NCBI RefSeq assembly: GCF_016584055.1
Contig: NZ_NRSH01000001.1
Span: forward strand, 1 to 54,713
Direction of reading: 5' to 3'
DNA length: 54,713 nucleotides
From: Halorhodospira neutriphila
Lineage (GTDB): Bacteria > Pseudomonadota > Gammaproteobacteria > Nitrococcales > Halorhodospiraceae
Part shown: in pieces, positions 38,312 to 49,099 of the stretch
Position numbering within the stretch: the first letter of the stretch is position 1
Layout of the letters: each line of letters begins with the position of its first letter
The notes under the pieces: model-generated
Database searches by the model: none
Told to the model about the DNA's origin: nothing
The model's input: only the letters and a program-made list of their open reading frames with translations
Program-made: the position numbers and the translations under genes

Positions 38312-38714
38312 GCTGGAGCCTCCGTTTCAGGGCGGCGCGCTGGACGCGTAGATACGGCTCGAGGTCCCAGTATTCGCGGACGATGCGGGAGAAGTAGGTC
38401 CCGCGCTGGAAGTCGGGCCGCGCATAGATCAGGCAGTTGTGGCGGACGGCCTCGAACTGCAGGGCCGGATCGGCACGATCCAGGAGGACCAGGTCGATGC
38501 GCTCGAGGCCGGCGCGGGTTAGCTCCGTCAGAAGGTCCAGGCGTTGCGCCTCGAGGCGCTCCGGCGGCCCGGCGAGGCCCAGGTCGATGTCACTGTCGGC
38601 CCGAGCGCGCCCCGTCGCGTGGGACCCGAATAGGAAGGCGGCCTGCACGTCCGGGAAGGCCTCCAGGACGGGCTGGACGGCCTGCTGGATGGCCTCGATG
38701 CGATCTTGTGTCAT
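38277..38714 (-). CDS. mntA: MntA-like minimal nucleotidyltransferase antitoxin
   Basis: ATG 38714 (MTQDRIEAIQQAVQPVLEAF) chosen; an upstream ATG would add nine residues. 145 residues with AAFLFGSHATGRARADSDID, the G-S-x10-D-x-D nucleotidyltransferase motif, and VRHNCLIYARPDFQRGTYFS. Pairs with hepT. Confidence 0.9.
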   Translation of the reverse strand: MTQDRIEAIQQAVQPVLEAFPDVQAAFLFGSHATGRARADSDIDLGLAGPPERLEAQRLDLLTELTRAGLERIDLVLLDRADPALQFEAVRHNCLIYARPDFQRGTYFSRIVREYWDLEPYLRVQRAALKRRLQRGASRDHPPAS

Positions 38715-38780
38715 GACGTCATGGTAACGCGCAGTGCGCATGAACGCGCAGCTGGTGTGAGGGAGGCAACCGCCGGGGCT

Positions 38781-38833
38781 CTATCCGTGGAGCAGGCACT
38801 CTTGGGGCGTCAGCGGGGGCGGGGCGAGTCCCG
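38781..38833 (-). pseudogene. 3' remnant of a PIN-domain toxin
   Basis: Minus-strand codons read GLAPPPLTPQECLLHG-stop, matching the last residues of the broken vapC at 39887 (ALTPQEFLLRG). Nothing of the rest remains. It lies directly after the nucleotidyltransferase stop. Confidence 0.6.
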
Positions 38834-39169
38834 TCAGCTCACCTGCTCGCAGGAGTCGGACTGGGCGATGGGTATGCCCTGCTCCCGTGCGATGGCGGCG
38901 ACGGCTTTCAGGGGGTGTGCCGGATCCTGAACGACCAGGTCCACGGGCCGGTCGAGGGCCTCCTCAAGGCTTGGTCGAAGATCGCGCGCTACGGCAGCCC
39001 GCTGTGTGGCATCCGCGCCCTCGAGCTCCAGATAGAGGTCCACATCGCCGCCCCGGGCCTGCTCATCAAGGCAGGAGCCGAAGACGCGCAAGCGCCATAT
39101 GAGGTCGGCCGGCAGGTGACTGTGGCAAACGGAGCGGATCGTGGCTTGCTCGGCGGGTGTTAATCGCAC
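38834..39169 (-). CDS. MNT-domain nucleotidyltransferase antitoxin, second HEPN/MNT pair
   Basis: Start GTG 39169 (VRLTPAEQATIRSVC) chosen because GGAG precedes it by 7 bases; the frame is open upstream. 111 residues. LRVFGSCLDEQARGGDVDLY is the G-S...D-x-D motif with 9 residues between. LAPPEL-type tail absent; ends SDSCEQVS. Overlaps the HEPN gene by 10 bases. Confidence 0.85.
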   Translation of the reverse strand: MRLTPAEQATIRSVCHSHLPADLIWRLRVFGSCLDEQARGGDVDLYLELEGADATQRAAVARDLRPSLEEALDRPVDLVVQDPAHPLKAVAAIAREQGIPIAQSDSCEQVS

Positions 39170-39651
39170 GACGTTACTCCATGCTTGTCTTGGGCGTACT
39201 GGGCACATCGCTGTGCAACGCTCAGCAAGGGGGGCGTCAGCTGCCAAGCGGCGTTCAGGTTTGCCGCCTTCTCACCATGATCGTCTGGGTACTCGTGGGC
39301 GAACTGGTTGCGGACCTCCCGGATCTGTCGCCACTGCGCGGCGTCGAGGATGCCACGACGTTCCATCAGCGCGATCCGCTCGCGGGTGGTCAGCTCCTGC
39401 CCGGAGGTCTCGTCCTCATCCGCCATCGCCAGGCTGCGGAAGGTCGTGCGTCCGAGCATGTCCTGGAGGTCAGCGAACCGCGTACGGAATGCGTCTAGGC
39501 CCATCGCCACCTCCACGGGCAGCATGTCCGGGTCGAACTGCTCGGGGTCAAGGGGGAAGTGCGGGCGCAGCACCTCGATGGCCTGCTCGAGGCGGTATGC
39601 AAGGCGTTGGGTCGCCCGCAGCTGATGGGCTAGAGCCGTGGTGTTGGCCAT
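39160..39651 (-). CDS. HEPN-domain toxin, second pair
   Basis: 163 residues, helical. QIREVRNQFAHEYPDDHGEK gives R-x4-H-x-Y (RNQFAHEY). LEQAIEVLRPHFPLDPEQFD and MEVAM-type helices differ from HepT, so it belongs to a distinct HEPN subfamily. It is placed upstream of its MNT gene, the reverse of the hepT/mntA order next door. Confidence 0.82.
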   Translation of the reverse strand: MANTTALAHQLRATQRLAYRLEQAIEVLRPHFPLDPEQFDPDMLPVEVAMGLDAFRTRFADLQDMLGRTTFRSLAMADEDETSGQELTTRERIALMERRGILDAAQWRQIREVRNQFAHEYPDDHGEKAANLNAAWQLTPPLLSVAQRCAQYAQDKHGVTSCD

Positions 39652-39705
39652 GTTACAGACTGACTCAGATAGGCGCAGACGTTCCGGAAAGCGAGCATCC
39701 GCGGT

Positions 39706-39862
39706 GCATGGGGCGGTCGCTGGTCTCAGGGCTTCGGGCGGCCGGGGTAGGGCGTTCGGGCACGCTACCGCTGGGACGGTGGCGCCTGAGGGAGGCCCGC
39801 CCGGGGAGGATAGTTCAGTTTGTGAGCGAGCATGGAAGCACAGGTAGAGTGAGGGGGCAACC
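39706..39862. repeat. Dispersed repeat, copy B (longest)
   Basis: Begins CATGGGGCGGTCGCTGGTCT, has the GCACGCTACCGCTGGGACGG core, and ends GTGAGGGGGCAACCGCCGGG. Its last part continues into the vapC remnant, as also seen near 38757, so the full unit is repeat plus toxin 3' end. Confidence 0.8.
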
Positions 39863-39886
39863 GCCGGGTGCTGAGCGCGCTCGGCG

Positions 39887-39990
39887 CTATCCGCGAAGCA
39901 GGAACTCCTGGGGCGTCAGCGCGGGTACGGGCGAGCCTTTAAAGTCCTTTGGAGGACGTCCAGCAGGACGTTGAGATCGAGCATGATCAC
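39887..39990 (-). pseudogene. VapC-type PIN toxin with internal deletion
   Basis: GTG 39990 overlaps the antitoxin stop (GTGA) and encodes VIMLDLNVLLDVLQR, the PIN N-terminus with the first catalytic Asp. Then the frame breaks, and another frame supplies the C-terminus GSPVPALTPQEFLLRG-stop. About three quarters of the gene is missing. Confidence 0.75.
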
Positions 39991-40232
39991 GAGCGGTGCT
40001 TCTCAGCTAGATGATCGCGGTATGCCTGCTCGGCATCGAGATCGGCCGGCAGCAGCCCGGTGATGGCGTCCAGCTCGGCGCTCGGCGTATGTCGCTCGAG
40101 CGCCCTGAGCTGGCGCAGGTGACGGTCGATGACCTCGGTCATGCTGATGCCGTGCGCCTTGGCGTACGCCTTCGCGAACTCGACGTCCTGCTTCGGTAGC
40201 CGGATGGTGATTTTCGTGGTTTCCTGCTCCAT
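39987..40232 (-). CDS. VapB-type antitoxin, orphaned
   Basis: 81 residues: KITIRLPKQDVEFAKAYAKA is a ribbon-helix-helix DNA-binding start, followed by HGISMTEVIDRHLRQLRALE. The C-terminal half (LDAITGLLPADLDAEQAYRD) would wrap the toxin. Its toxin partner is deleted, so the gene may persist as a repressor or decoy. Confidence 0.8.
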   Translation of the reverse strand: MEQETTKITIRLPKQDVEFAKAYAKAHGISMTEVIDRHLRQLRALERHTPSAELDAITGLLPADLDAEQAYRDHLAEKHRS

Positions 40233-40365
40233 CCAGAGGCCTCTGGTGTACGGCTTAATTGTTTAAAGTGTACGGCACCCTGCGGGGCGAGGGAAGCCCA
40301 GGATCCCATCACGCAGGATGCGGTGCACCAGGTCGACCGGTGCCTGCTCGATGTCACGGCGCTCC

Positions 40366-40427
40366 TTCATGGGGCAGTTGCTGGTCTTGGGGGTCGCGGC
40401 TATGGGCGGGCGTTCGGGCGCGCTCCG
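40366..40427. repeat. Dispersed repeat, copy D (partial)
   Basis: CATGGGGCAGTTGCTGGTCT then TGGGGGTC and GGGCGGGCGTTCGGGCGCGC match the first half of copy B; the hairpin core is missing. It lies just downstream of the vapC stop. Confidence 0.6.
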
Positions 40428-40430
40428 TTC

Positions 40431-40859
40431 TCACTGCTCGCGCTCATCCCACGGGCTTATCACGGGCGTGGGTAGGTCGTTGAAATGTTTGATGTTGCGA
40501 GTGGCCAGGGTGGCGCTGTGAACGATAGCGATGCCGGCAATGAGGGTATCCCGCGTATCGACGGGGCGTCCGCGGAGCTTACGCTCCGCCGCTAGCTGGG
40601 CGGCCTGATTGGCGGCACGCACGTCGAGGACGGCGATCCGGTTGGCAAGGTCATAGCGGACAACCTCCTCAAAGCGCTCCTGCAGTAGGGCTTTCCGCCG
40701 TCCTTCGTCGAGCAGCTCAAGCCCATACCGCGCCTCGAACAGTGTGATGCTGCTGATCCAGACAGCTTCGGCCGGCTGGCTGTCCAGCCACTCCACGACC
40801 CTGGCGTCGGGGCGGCGCTGCATCAGTGCCGAGAGCACGTTGGTGTCGATGATGATCAT
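40431..40859 (-). CDS. fitB: FitB/VapC-type PIN ribonuclease toxin
   Basis: 142 residues. MIIIDTNVLSALMQRRPDAR carries the first Asp; VWISSITLFEARYGLELLDE the Glu; RPVDTRDTLIAGIAIVHSAT the D-x-x-I/A motif; LATRNIKHFNDL the last Asp/Asn. Complete PIN domain, metal-dependent RNase. Overlaps the antitoxin by four bases. Confidence 0.9.
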   Translation of the reverse strand: MIIIDTNVLSALMQRRPDARVVEWLDSQPAEAVWISSITLFEARYGLELLDEGRRKALLQERFEEVVRYDLANRIAVLDVRAANQAAQLAAERKLRGRPVDTRDTLIAGIAIVHSATLATRNIKHFNDLPTPVISPWDEREQ

Positions 40860-41104
40860 GTGTCGAAGGGCATCGGATCTGCCTCATCGCCCCGCAGCTC
40901 TGGCAGTGGCTCGTCGAGGCCTGTGCCCGTAAAGCGTGCGGCTATGCGTGAGCCAAGCTCGACCGGGGCGGTAGGCGTCTCATTGACGGCCCGGCGCAGG
41001 ATCTGGCGGATTTCCTCTTCCGTGCTCCATCCGTGTTGTCTTGCGCGATGCTTGAGAGCCTCTTTGATGTCGTCCTCAAGGTTCCGAACGATGACCTGGG
41101 CCAC
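40856..41104 (-). CDS. fitA: FitA-type antitoxin
   Basis: GTG 41104 gives VAQVIVRNLEDDIKEALKHR with GGGAGG about 6 bases upstream; longer frames are not conserved. 82 residues. The RHH fold (VIVRNLEDDIKEALKHRARQ, HGWSTEEEIRQILRRAV) and the toxin-binding tail with RFTGTGLDEPLPELRGDEAD are FitA-like. Confidence 0.88.
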   Translation of the reverse strand: MAQVIVRNLEDDIKEALKHRARQHGWSTEEEIRQILRRAVNETPTAPVELGSRIAARFTGTGLDEPLPELRGDEADPMPFDT

Positions 41105-41140
41105 GGCGTACCTCCCGCTCAACCTGTACATGCCTGCCAT

Positions 41141-41162
41141 GCACGATATCACGATATCATGT
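41141..41162 (-). promoter_or_regulatory. Probable fitAB operator
   Basis: GCACGATATCACGATATCAT holds two GATATC palindromes 8 bases apart start to start, 37 bases upstream of the antitoxin start. FitA-type proteins autoregulate by binding such repeats; the role here is inference. Confidence 0.5.
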
Positions 41163-41260
41163 GTCGGGCAGTCGCTAGTCTCGGGAGTGTGGGCGCCAGA
41201 GTAGGGCGTTGAGGCACGCTACCGCCGGGACGGTGACGCCTGAGGAAGGGCCGCCCGCTC
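41160..41260. repeat. Dispersed repeat, copy C
   Basis: CATGTGTCGGGCAGTCGCTA, GTAGGGCGTTGAGGCACGCT and ACCGCCGGGACGGTGACGCC match copies A and B, in the same orientation. It lies between fitA and the RES toxin gene. Confidence 0.75.
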
Positions 41261-41296
41261 ATCTCATCGTCCATGAGCTGGAGATGCTGTCATTGC

Positions 41297-41776
41297 TCAC
41301 GGCTTTTCGGCTCCGACCAGTCGCGGGTCGACCGTGATGCGCTCGTGCCAGACTTGCGACAAACGGGTCATGCTGGTGTGTTCAGGGTTCAGTACGATGT
41401 TCCGTTCCTCGGCTACTGGAATGATGGCCGAAGGTGCGACTAGGGCCACGGTCTCGCCGGTGTTGAGCCAATCCGCGCCGAGTCGCCGCACGGTCTCGGC
41501 GACAGGGTACGTACGCCAGTTCTCTGGGAGATCGCCAAGCTCGAGCCGGGTTATCGGTTCATCGGCTGGGAGCTCGTAGGCGATCGCGACCAGCTCTGGC
41601 GGCGCATCGCCTGGGTCAACATGCGCGAGCCATTCGAGGACGGCGAGAGACAGCGTCGTCGATGTGTACACGGCCGCTTGCCCTGGATGATTCCAGCGTC
41701 CGCCGAAGCGCCGAGCCCCTTCGCCGGAGAGCGCCTGTTCAGCACGACGCGGTAGCACTACGCGCCACAACCGCAC
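41297..41776 (-). CDS. RES-domain toxin
   Basis: 159 residues from GTG 41776 (VRLWRVVLPRRAEQALSGEG), with GGAG upstream. GARRFGGRWNHPGQAAVYTS holds the RES Arg region, TLSLAVLEWLAH the Glu, and ALVAPSAIIPVAEERNIVLN the Ser and C-terminal part. Characterised RES toxins degrade NAD+. Three bases separate it from the Xre gene. Confidence 0.88.
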   Translation of the reverse strand: MRLWRVVLPRRAEQALSGEGARRFGGRWNHPGQAAVYTSTTLSLAVLEWLAHVDPGDAPPELVAIAYELPADEPITRLELGDLPENWRTYPVAETVRRLGADWLNTGETVALVAPSAIIPVAEERNIVLNPEHTSMTRLSQVWHERITVDPRLVGAEKP

Positions 41777-41779
41777 CGA

Positions 41780-42232
41780 TTAGCTCCAGACACCCCAGTC
41801 GATTCGTCCGAGGACGTTGCGGACTTCCTCGTAGCCGGCCTCGGTGGCGATCAGATCCAGCGGGCGTGCCCCGCCGAGCGTACGGTTCTCCCGATGTAGC
41901 CAGCTCGCCGCTTTCGCGCGGGAGCCGAGCACCTCGGTCGCCTCGCACAGTATGACTGCCGCCCGCCACAGTCGGTCCGTCTCGCCGGGTGACAAGCGCG
42001 CCTCGGTCTGCTCGCGGCGTTGCAGCGTGCGTTTTTTGATCCCGAGGAGCTGTGTCAGATCCTCGCTGGAGAGATCGTAGTAGGCTGCGAATCGGCGAAT
42101 CGCTTTGCCCTCGATGCCCTTGGCGAGCAGTCGATGGACGTCGAGAGCCGATTGGACGTCGGCTCTGACTGCTGCCGAGCGGCCGAGGCTTTCGAGAATC
42201 CCTTCGTAATCGGGTTGCGCGGTTGCCTCCAT
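41780..42232 (-). CDS. Xre/MbcA/ParS-type antitoxin of the RES toxin
   Basis: ATG 42232 (MEATAQPDYEGILESLGRSA) preferred; an upstream ATG adds ten residues. 150 residues. YYDLSSEDLTQLLGIKKRTL is an Xre-like HTH, and the C-terminal part (ASWLHRENRTLGGARPLDLI, YEEVRNVLGRIDWGVWS) is the DUF2384 toxin-binding region. Forms a TA pair with the RES gene. Confidence 0.88.
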   Translation of the reverse strand: MEATAQPDYEGILESLGRSAAVRADVQSALDVHRLLAKGIEGKAIRRFAAYYDLSSEDLTQLLGIKKRTLQRREQTEARLSPGETDRLWRAAVILCEATEVLGSRAKAASWLHRENRTLGGARPLDLIATEAGYEEVRNVLGRIDWGVWS

Positions 42233-42473
42233 TGGGCCTTGCCTTCTCTGCCATCGTGTCACGCCACCACGTCATGATGGCACGGCTGTCGATGTCTGGT
42301 CACCGTAGGTCGATAGTTGCCGGATGCACGCCGACGTCAACGCGGCGTGGCCGAGGGGGGAAACCACCTGAGGCAGGGATACACAGCCAGGGAACATGGT
42401 ACGGTTAATAGAGGACCAACCAGGCAGCGGCCCCGTCCGCTGACCGCCCGGCAGCACTGGAGCGAGAGACCCC

Positions 42474-43040
42474 ATGAGCGAGGAGCAAGACCCGAGCAAG
42501 CGCGGCGAGTCGCACCACCTCCTGCGCGGCTACGAGCGCATGCTCGAGCGCCTGCGCGAGCGCTTCGCCCACGGCGAGGGCCAGCAGCACGCCCCGCGGC
42601 TGCGCGAGGCGCTGGAGCACGTCAAGGAGCGGGCCGTGGCCCTCGGCGAGATGACCCGGGAGGAGGCCGAGCACGTCGGCGAGTACCTGCGCCGCGACGT
42701 CGAGGAGGCCGGCGGCTGGCTCGCCGCCCGGGGCCGCGACCAGCACCTCGGCGACTGGCTGCGCATGGACCTGCAGATGCTCGAGAGCTGGCTCTGGGAG
42801 GCCTTCTCCTCGGTGGCGGACCGCACGGAGCTGGAGCTGCGCGGCTTCACCACCACCGGCGAGCCGAGCGTCTACCACACCGGCGAGATCGCCGGCCCGG
42901 GGACGCTGGTCTGCATGGCGTGCGGCCGTGAGGTGACCTTCGCCCGCCCGGCCCACATCCCGCCGTGCCCGGGCTGCCACCACACCCAGTTCGTCCGGCC
43001 GACACAGGCCGGGGAGTCCGGCGACCAGCCCGAGGAGTAG
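42474..43040 (+). CDS. Zinc-ribbon DUF1451 (YbeL-like) protein
   Basis: 188 residues. A helical N-terminal part (LLRGYERMLERLRERFAHGE and HVGEYLRRDVEEAGGWLAAR) is followed by a zinc ribbon C-x2-C...C-x2-C (LVCMACGREVTF, IPPCPGCHHTQFVRP). E. coli YbeL has the same plan; function unknown. It lies 13 bases before the RND operon but may not belong to it. The promoter region upstream has GGTTAATAGAGG. Confidence 0.85.
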   Translation: MSEEQDPSKRGESHHLLRGYERMLERLRERFAHGEGQQHAPRLREALEHVKERAVALGEMTREEAEHVGEYLRRDVEEAGGWLAARGRDQHLGDWLRMDLQMLESWLWEAFSSVADRTELELRGFTTTGEPSVYHTGEIAGPGTLVCMACGREVTFARPAHIPPCPGCHHTQFVRPTQAGESGDQPEE

Positions 43041-43053
43041 GCGACCCCGCCGG

Positions 43054-44436
43054 ATGTCCGTGGACGCCGCGCGCGGCCTGATCCCGCTGGCCCTGGCGGC
43101 GGCGCTGCTCGCCGGCTGCGCGAGCGCGCCCCCGGAGCGGGAGCCGCCGGTGGACCTGGCGTCGGCCTTCTCCCGCTCCGGCTCGGCGCAGGTGCCTGAG
43201 CGCTGGTGGCAGGCCTTCAGCGATGAGCGGCTCAACGACCAGGTGGCCACGGCCCTGCGCGGCAACCTCGACCTGCGTAGTACCTGGGAGCGCCTGGAGG
43301 CGGCGCGGGCGGTGCTCGACCGCGAGTCCGCCGGGCTCTTCCCCAGCCTGGAGGGCTCGGCCCAGGCCCGGGAGCGCGATCCGGAGCCGCGCGGCGACGA
43401 GACCCTGCGCCTGGGGCTGAGCGCCGAGTACGAGGTGGACCTGTGGGGCCGGATCCGCGCCGGGGTCGAGGCCGAGCGCCGCCGCGCCCGGGCCCTGCGC
43501 GCCGACTACCGGGCCGCGGCGCTCTCCCTGGCGGCGGAGGTCACCCGGGGGTGGTACCGGCTCGCCGAGGCGCGGGCGCGGCTGGCGCTGCTCGAGGAGC
43601 AGATCGAGACCAACGCCCAGCAGCTGCGCCTGGTGCGGGTCCAGGTGGCCAACGGCCAGGCCCGCCGCGCCGACACCCTGCGCCAGCGCCAGCTCCTCGA
43701 GGCGACCCGGGAGCGGCGCTACGCCGTGCAGGCGCAGATCCGCACCCTCGAGCACCAGCTGGCGGTGCTCCTCGGCCGCCCGCCCCAGGAGGGGCTCGAC
43801 GCCGAGGCGCTCCCCGCGGCGCTGCCGGCGCTGCCCGCCCTGCCGGAGACGGGGCTGCCCGCCGAGCTCGTCCAGCGCCGCCCCGACGTGCGCGCCGCCT
43901 TCCACCGGCTCCAGGCCGCCGACCGCGACGTGGCCGCCGCCGTGAGCCGCCAGTTCCCGCGCCTGACCCTCACCGCCGAGGCGGCGGCCTCCGACGAGGG
44001 CGCCAGCGCCCTCTACGAGGACTGGGCCCGCACCCTTACCGCCGGGCTGGTGGCGCCGCTATTCGACGCCGGCGAGCGCCGGGCCCAGGTCGAGGAGGCG
44101 CGGGCCGTGGAGCGCCAGCGCCTCGCCGAGTACGGCCAGGCCGTGCTTACCGCCTTCCAGGAAGTGGAGGACGCCTTGATCCAGGAGCGCAAGCAGGGCG
44201 AGCAGGTCCGCAGCCTGCGCCGCCAGGTCGCCGACGCGGCCCAGGCCCACGAGGCGCTGCAGCGCCAGCACCGCAACGGCACGGCGAGCTATCTCGACGT
44301 GCTCAGCGCCCGCACCCAGGAGCAGCAGCTGCGCCGGGACCTGCTCGCGGCGCGGCTGCAGCGCCTCGAGTCCCGCATCGCCCTCTACCGGGCCCTGGCC
44401 GGGGGCTTCGCGACGGAGCGGGAGGCGGCGTCTTGA
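43054..44436 (+). CDS. RND efflux outer-membrane factor, TolC/OprM-like lipoprotein
   Basis: 460 residues. The lipobox is LLAGC at about 21-25, so it should be lipid-anchored in the outer membrane. VPERWWQAFSDERLNDQVAT, GNLDLRSTWERLEAARAVLD and LSAEYEVDLWGRIRAGVEAE are NodT/OprM-family landmarks; QRRPDVRAAFHRLQAADRDV and APLFDAGERRAQVEEARAVE close the second repeat. First gene of the operon. Confidence 0.92.
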   Translation: MSVDAARGLIPLALAAALLAGCASAPPEREPPVDLASAFSRSGSAQVPERWWQAFSDERLNDQVATALRGNLDLRSTWERLEAARAVLDRESAGLFPSLEGSAQARERDPEPRGDETLRLGLSAEYEVDLWGRIRAGVEAERRRARALRADYRAAALSLAAEVTRGWYRLAEARARLALLEEQIETNAQQLRLVRVQVANGQARRADTLRQRQLLEATRERRYAVQAQIRTLEHQLAVLLGRPPQEGLDAEALPAALPALPALPETGLPAELVQRRPDVRAAFHRLQAADRDVAAAVSRQFPRLTLTAEAAASDEGASALYEDWARTLTAGLVAPLFDAGERRAQVEEARAVERQRLAEYGQAVLTAFQEVEDALIQERKQGEQVRSLRRQVADAAQAHEALQRQHRNGTASYLDVLSARTQEQQLRRDLLAARLQRLESRIALYRALAGGFATEREAAS

Positions 44437-45672
44437 GCGCAGGGGGCGAGGCCGGCCAGGCGCGCCGCGGCGGGCTCGGCCGGCGGGCGACGCTGCTGGC
44501 CGCCGCCGGGCTGATCGGCGCCGGGGCGGCGGTGGTGGCGGTCATCCTCAATACCGAGCCCACGGCCACCCGGGAGTCGGCGCGCAAGGAGACGGCCATG
44601 CTCGTCGAGGTCACCGAGGCGCGCGAGGGGACCTTCCGGCCGCGCTTTACCGCCACCGGCACGGTGCGCCCGGCCCGGGAGGTAATCCTCCGCCCGCGGG
44701 TGGAGGGCGAGGTGGTCGAGCGCGCCCCGGCCCTCGACCCCGGCGGGGTCGTCGAGCAGGGGCAGACGCTGCTGCGCCTCGATCCGGCCGACTACGAGAG
44801 CCGCCTGCGCGAGCGGCGCAGCGAGCTCGCCCAGGCGCGCTCGGAGCTGCGCCTGGAGCGGGGCCAGCAGCGCGTCGCCGAGGCGGAGTACGAGCTCCTC
44901 GAGCAGGAGCTCACCCCCGGTAACCGCGCCCTGGTGCTGCGCGAGCCGCAGCTCGAGGCGGCCCGCGCCCGGGTCGAGGCGGCCCGGGCCGCCGTGGAGC
45001 AGGCGGAGCTGGCCCTGGCGCGGACCACGCTGCGCGCGCCCTTCGACGCCCAGGTGCTCAGCCGCGAGGTGAGCGTCGGCTCCCAGGCGGCGCCGGGCGA
45101 TGCGCTGGCGCGGCTGGTGGGCACCGAGACCTACTGGGTGGAGGCCACGCTCCCCGTGGACCGGCTGCGCTGGCTGGCCTTCGTTGCCGAGGGGGCGGGG
45201 GAGGGCGCCCGGGTCCGCCTGCGCGACCGCAGCGCCTGGCCGGCGGACGCCGCGCGCACGGGGCGGCTCGAGCGGCTCATCGGCGAGCTCGGCGAGCGGA
45301 CCCGCTTGGCCCGGGCGCTGATCGCCGTCGACGACCCGCTGGCCCGCGGCGAGGGGGCGGCGGAGCGGCCGCGGCTGCTGCTCGGCGCCTACCTCGAGTG
45401 CCGCATCCGGGGCCGGCCCCTGGACGGCGTCGTCCGCCTCGAGCGCGAGCACCTGCGCGAGGACGAGACCGTCTGGGTCTACGACGACGGCGAGCTGGCC
45501 ATCCGCGAGGTGGCGATCGCCGTGCGCGACGCCGAGTACGCCTATATCCGCTACGGGCTGAGCGGCGGCGAGCGGGTGGTCACCAGCGACCTGGCGGCGG
45601 TGCGCGAGGGCGCGGCGCTGCGCCTGAAGGGCGCGGCGGCGGACGAGGCGCCGGCAGAGGAGGGCGGCGGCC

Positions 45673-45680
<8 letters not shown>
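44433..45680 (+). CDS. RND efflux periplasmic adaptor (membrane fusion protein)
   Basis: The start is probably TTG 44433, overlapping the previous stop (TTGA); 415 residues. A membrane anchor ([20 protein letters not shown]) is followed by a lipoyl-type beta domain ([20 protein letters not shown]), a coiled coil ([20 protein letters not shown]) and the returning strand ([20 protein letters not shown]). The C-terminal beta-barrel and membrane-proximal domains follow. Connects the pump and the outer-membrane factor. Confidence 0.88.
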
Positions 45681-48774
<3,094 letters not shown>

Positions 48775-48897
48775 GGCGGTGTAGGGCAGCAGGGTAGCCG
48801 AACGTGGTTGCCGGCGCTCGCGGAACGAACTCGTGCCGCTAGAGGGGCATTGTAAGGGGCGCTTGCGAGAGTGCTTAGCGGGAAAGGGAGGGGAAGC

Positions 48898-48972
48898 TGG
48901 AGCGGGTGATGGGATTCGAACCCACGACCCCAACCTTGGCAAGGTTGTGCTCTACCACTGAGCTACACCCGC
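48898..48972 (-). tRNA. tRNA-Gly (GCC)
   Basis: 75 bases with encoded CCA (TGG at 48898 on the plus strand). The acceptor stem GCGGGTG pairs with CACCCGC. Anticodon stem CAACC/GGTTG with loop TTGCCAA gives anticodon GCC. The T arm is GTGGGTTCGAATCCCAT. Confidence 0.97.
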
Positions 48973-48991
48973 TGTGTCGCTACAGGTGTGC

Positions 48992-49019
48992 ATTCTACAG
49001 AGTGTGGCGCCGGCGTCAA
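48992..49019 (-). promoter_or_regulatory. Promoter of tRNA-Gly
   Basis: On the minus strand TTGACG (49019-49014) and TAGAAT (48997-48992) are 16 bases apart and lie 20 bases upstream of the tRNA 5' end. Confidence 0.7.
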
Positions 49020-49040
49020 CACCTCCTGCGCAAGAGCGGT

Positions 49041-49071
49041 CCGCCCGGGTGGTGGTCCACCACCCAGGCGG
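49041..49071 (-). terminator. Hairpin after the VWA gene
   Basis: CCGCCCGGGTGGTGG pairs with CCACCACCCAGGCGG with one mismatch, giving a long GC-rich stem 30 bases past the VWA stop. There is no T run, so the terminator call is tentative. Confidence 0.45.
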
Positions 49072-49099
49072 GTTGCTACATGGGCCCAGGCGCTACGGC

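Noticed and set aside
43443-44432. Long upstream extension of the adaptor frame (745 residues in total)
   Set aside because: The first 330 codons are the +1 shadow of the outer-membrane factor. Only the part from TTG 44433 is protein-like, with a membrane anchor and lipoyl-type domain.
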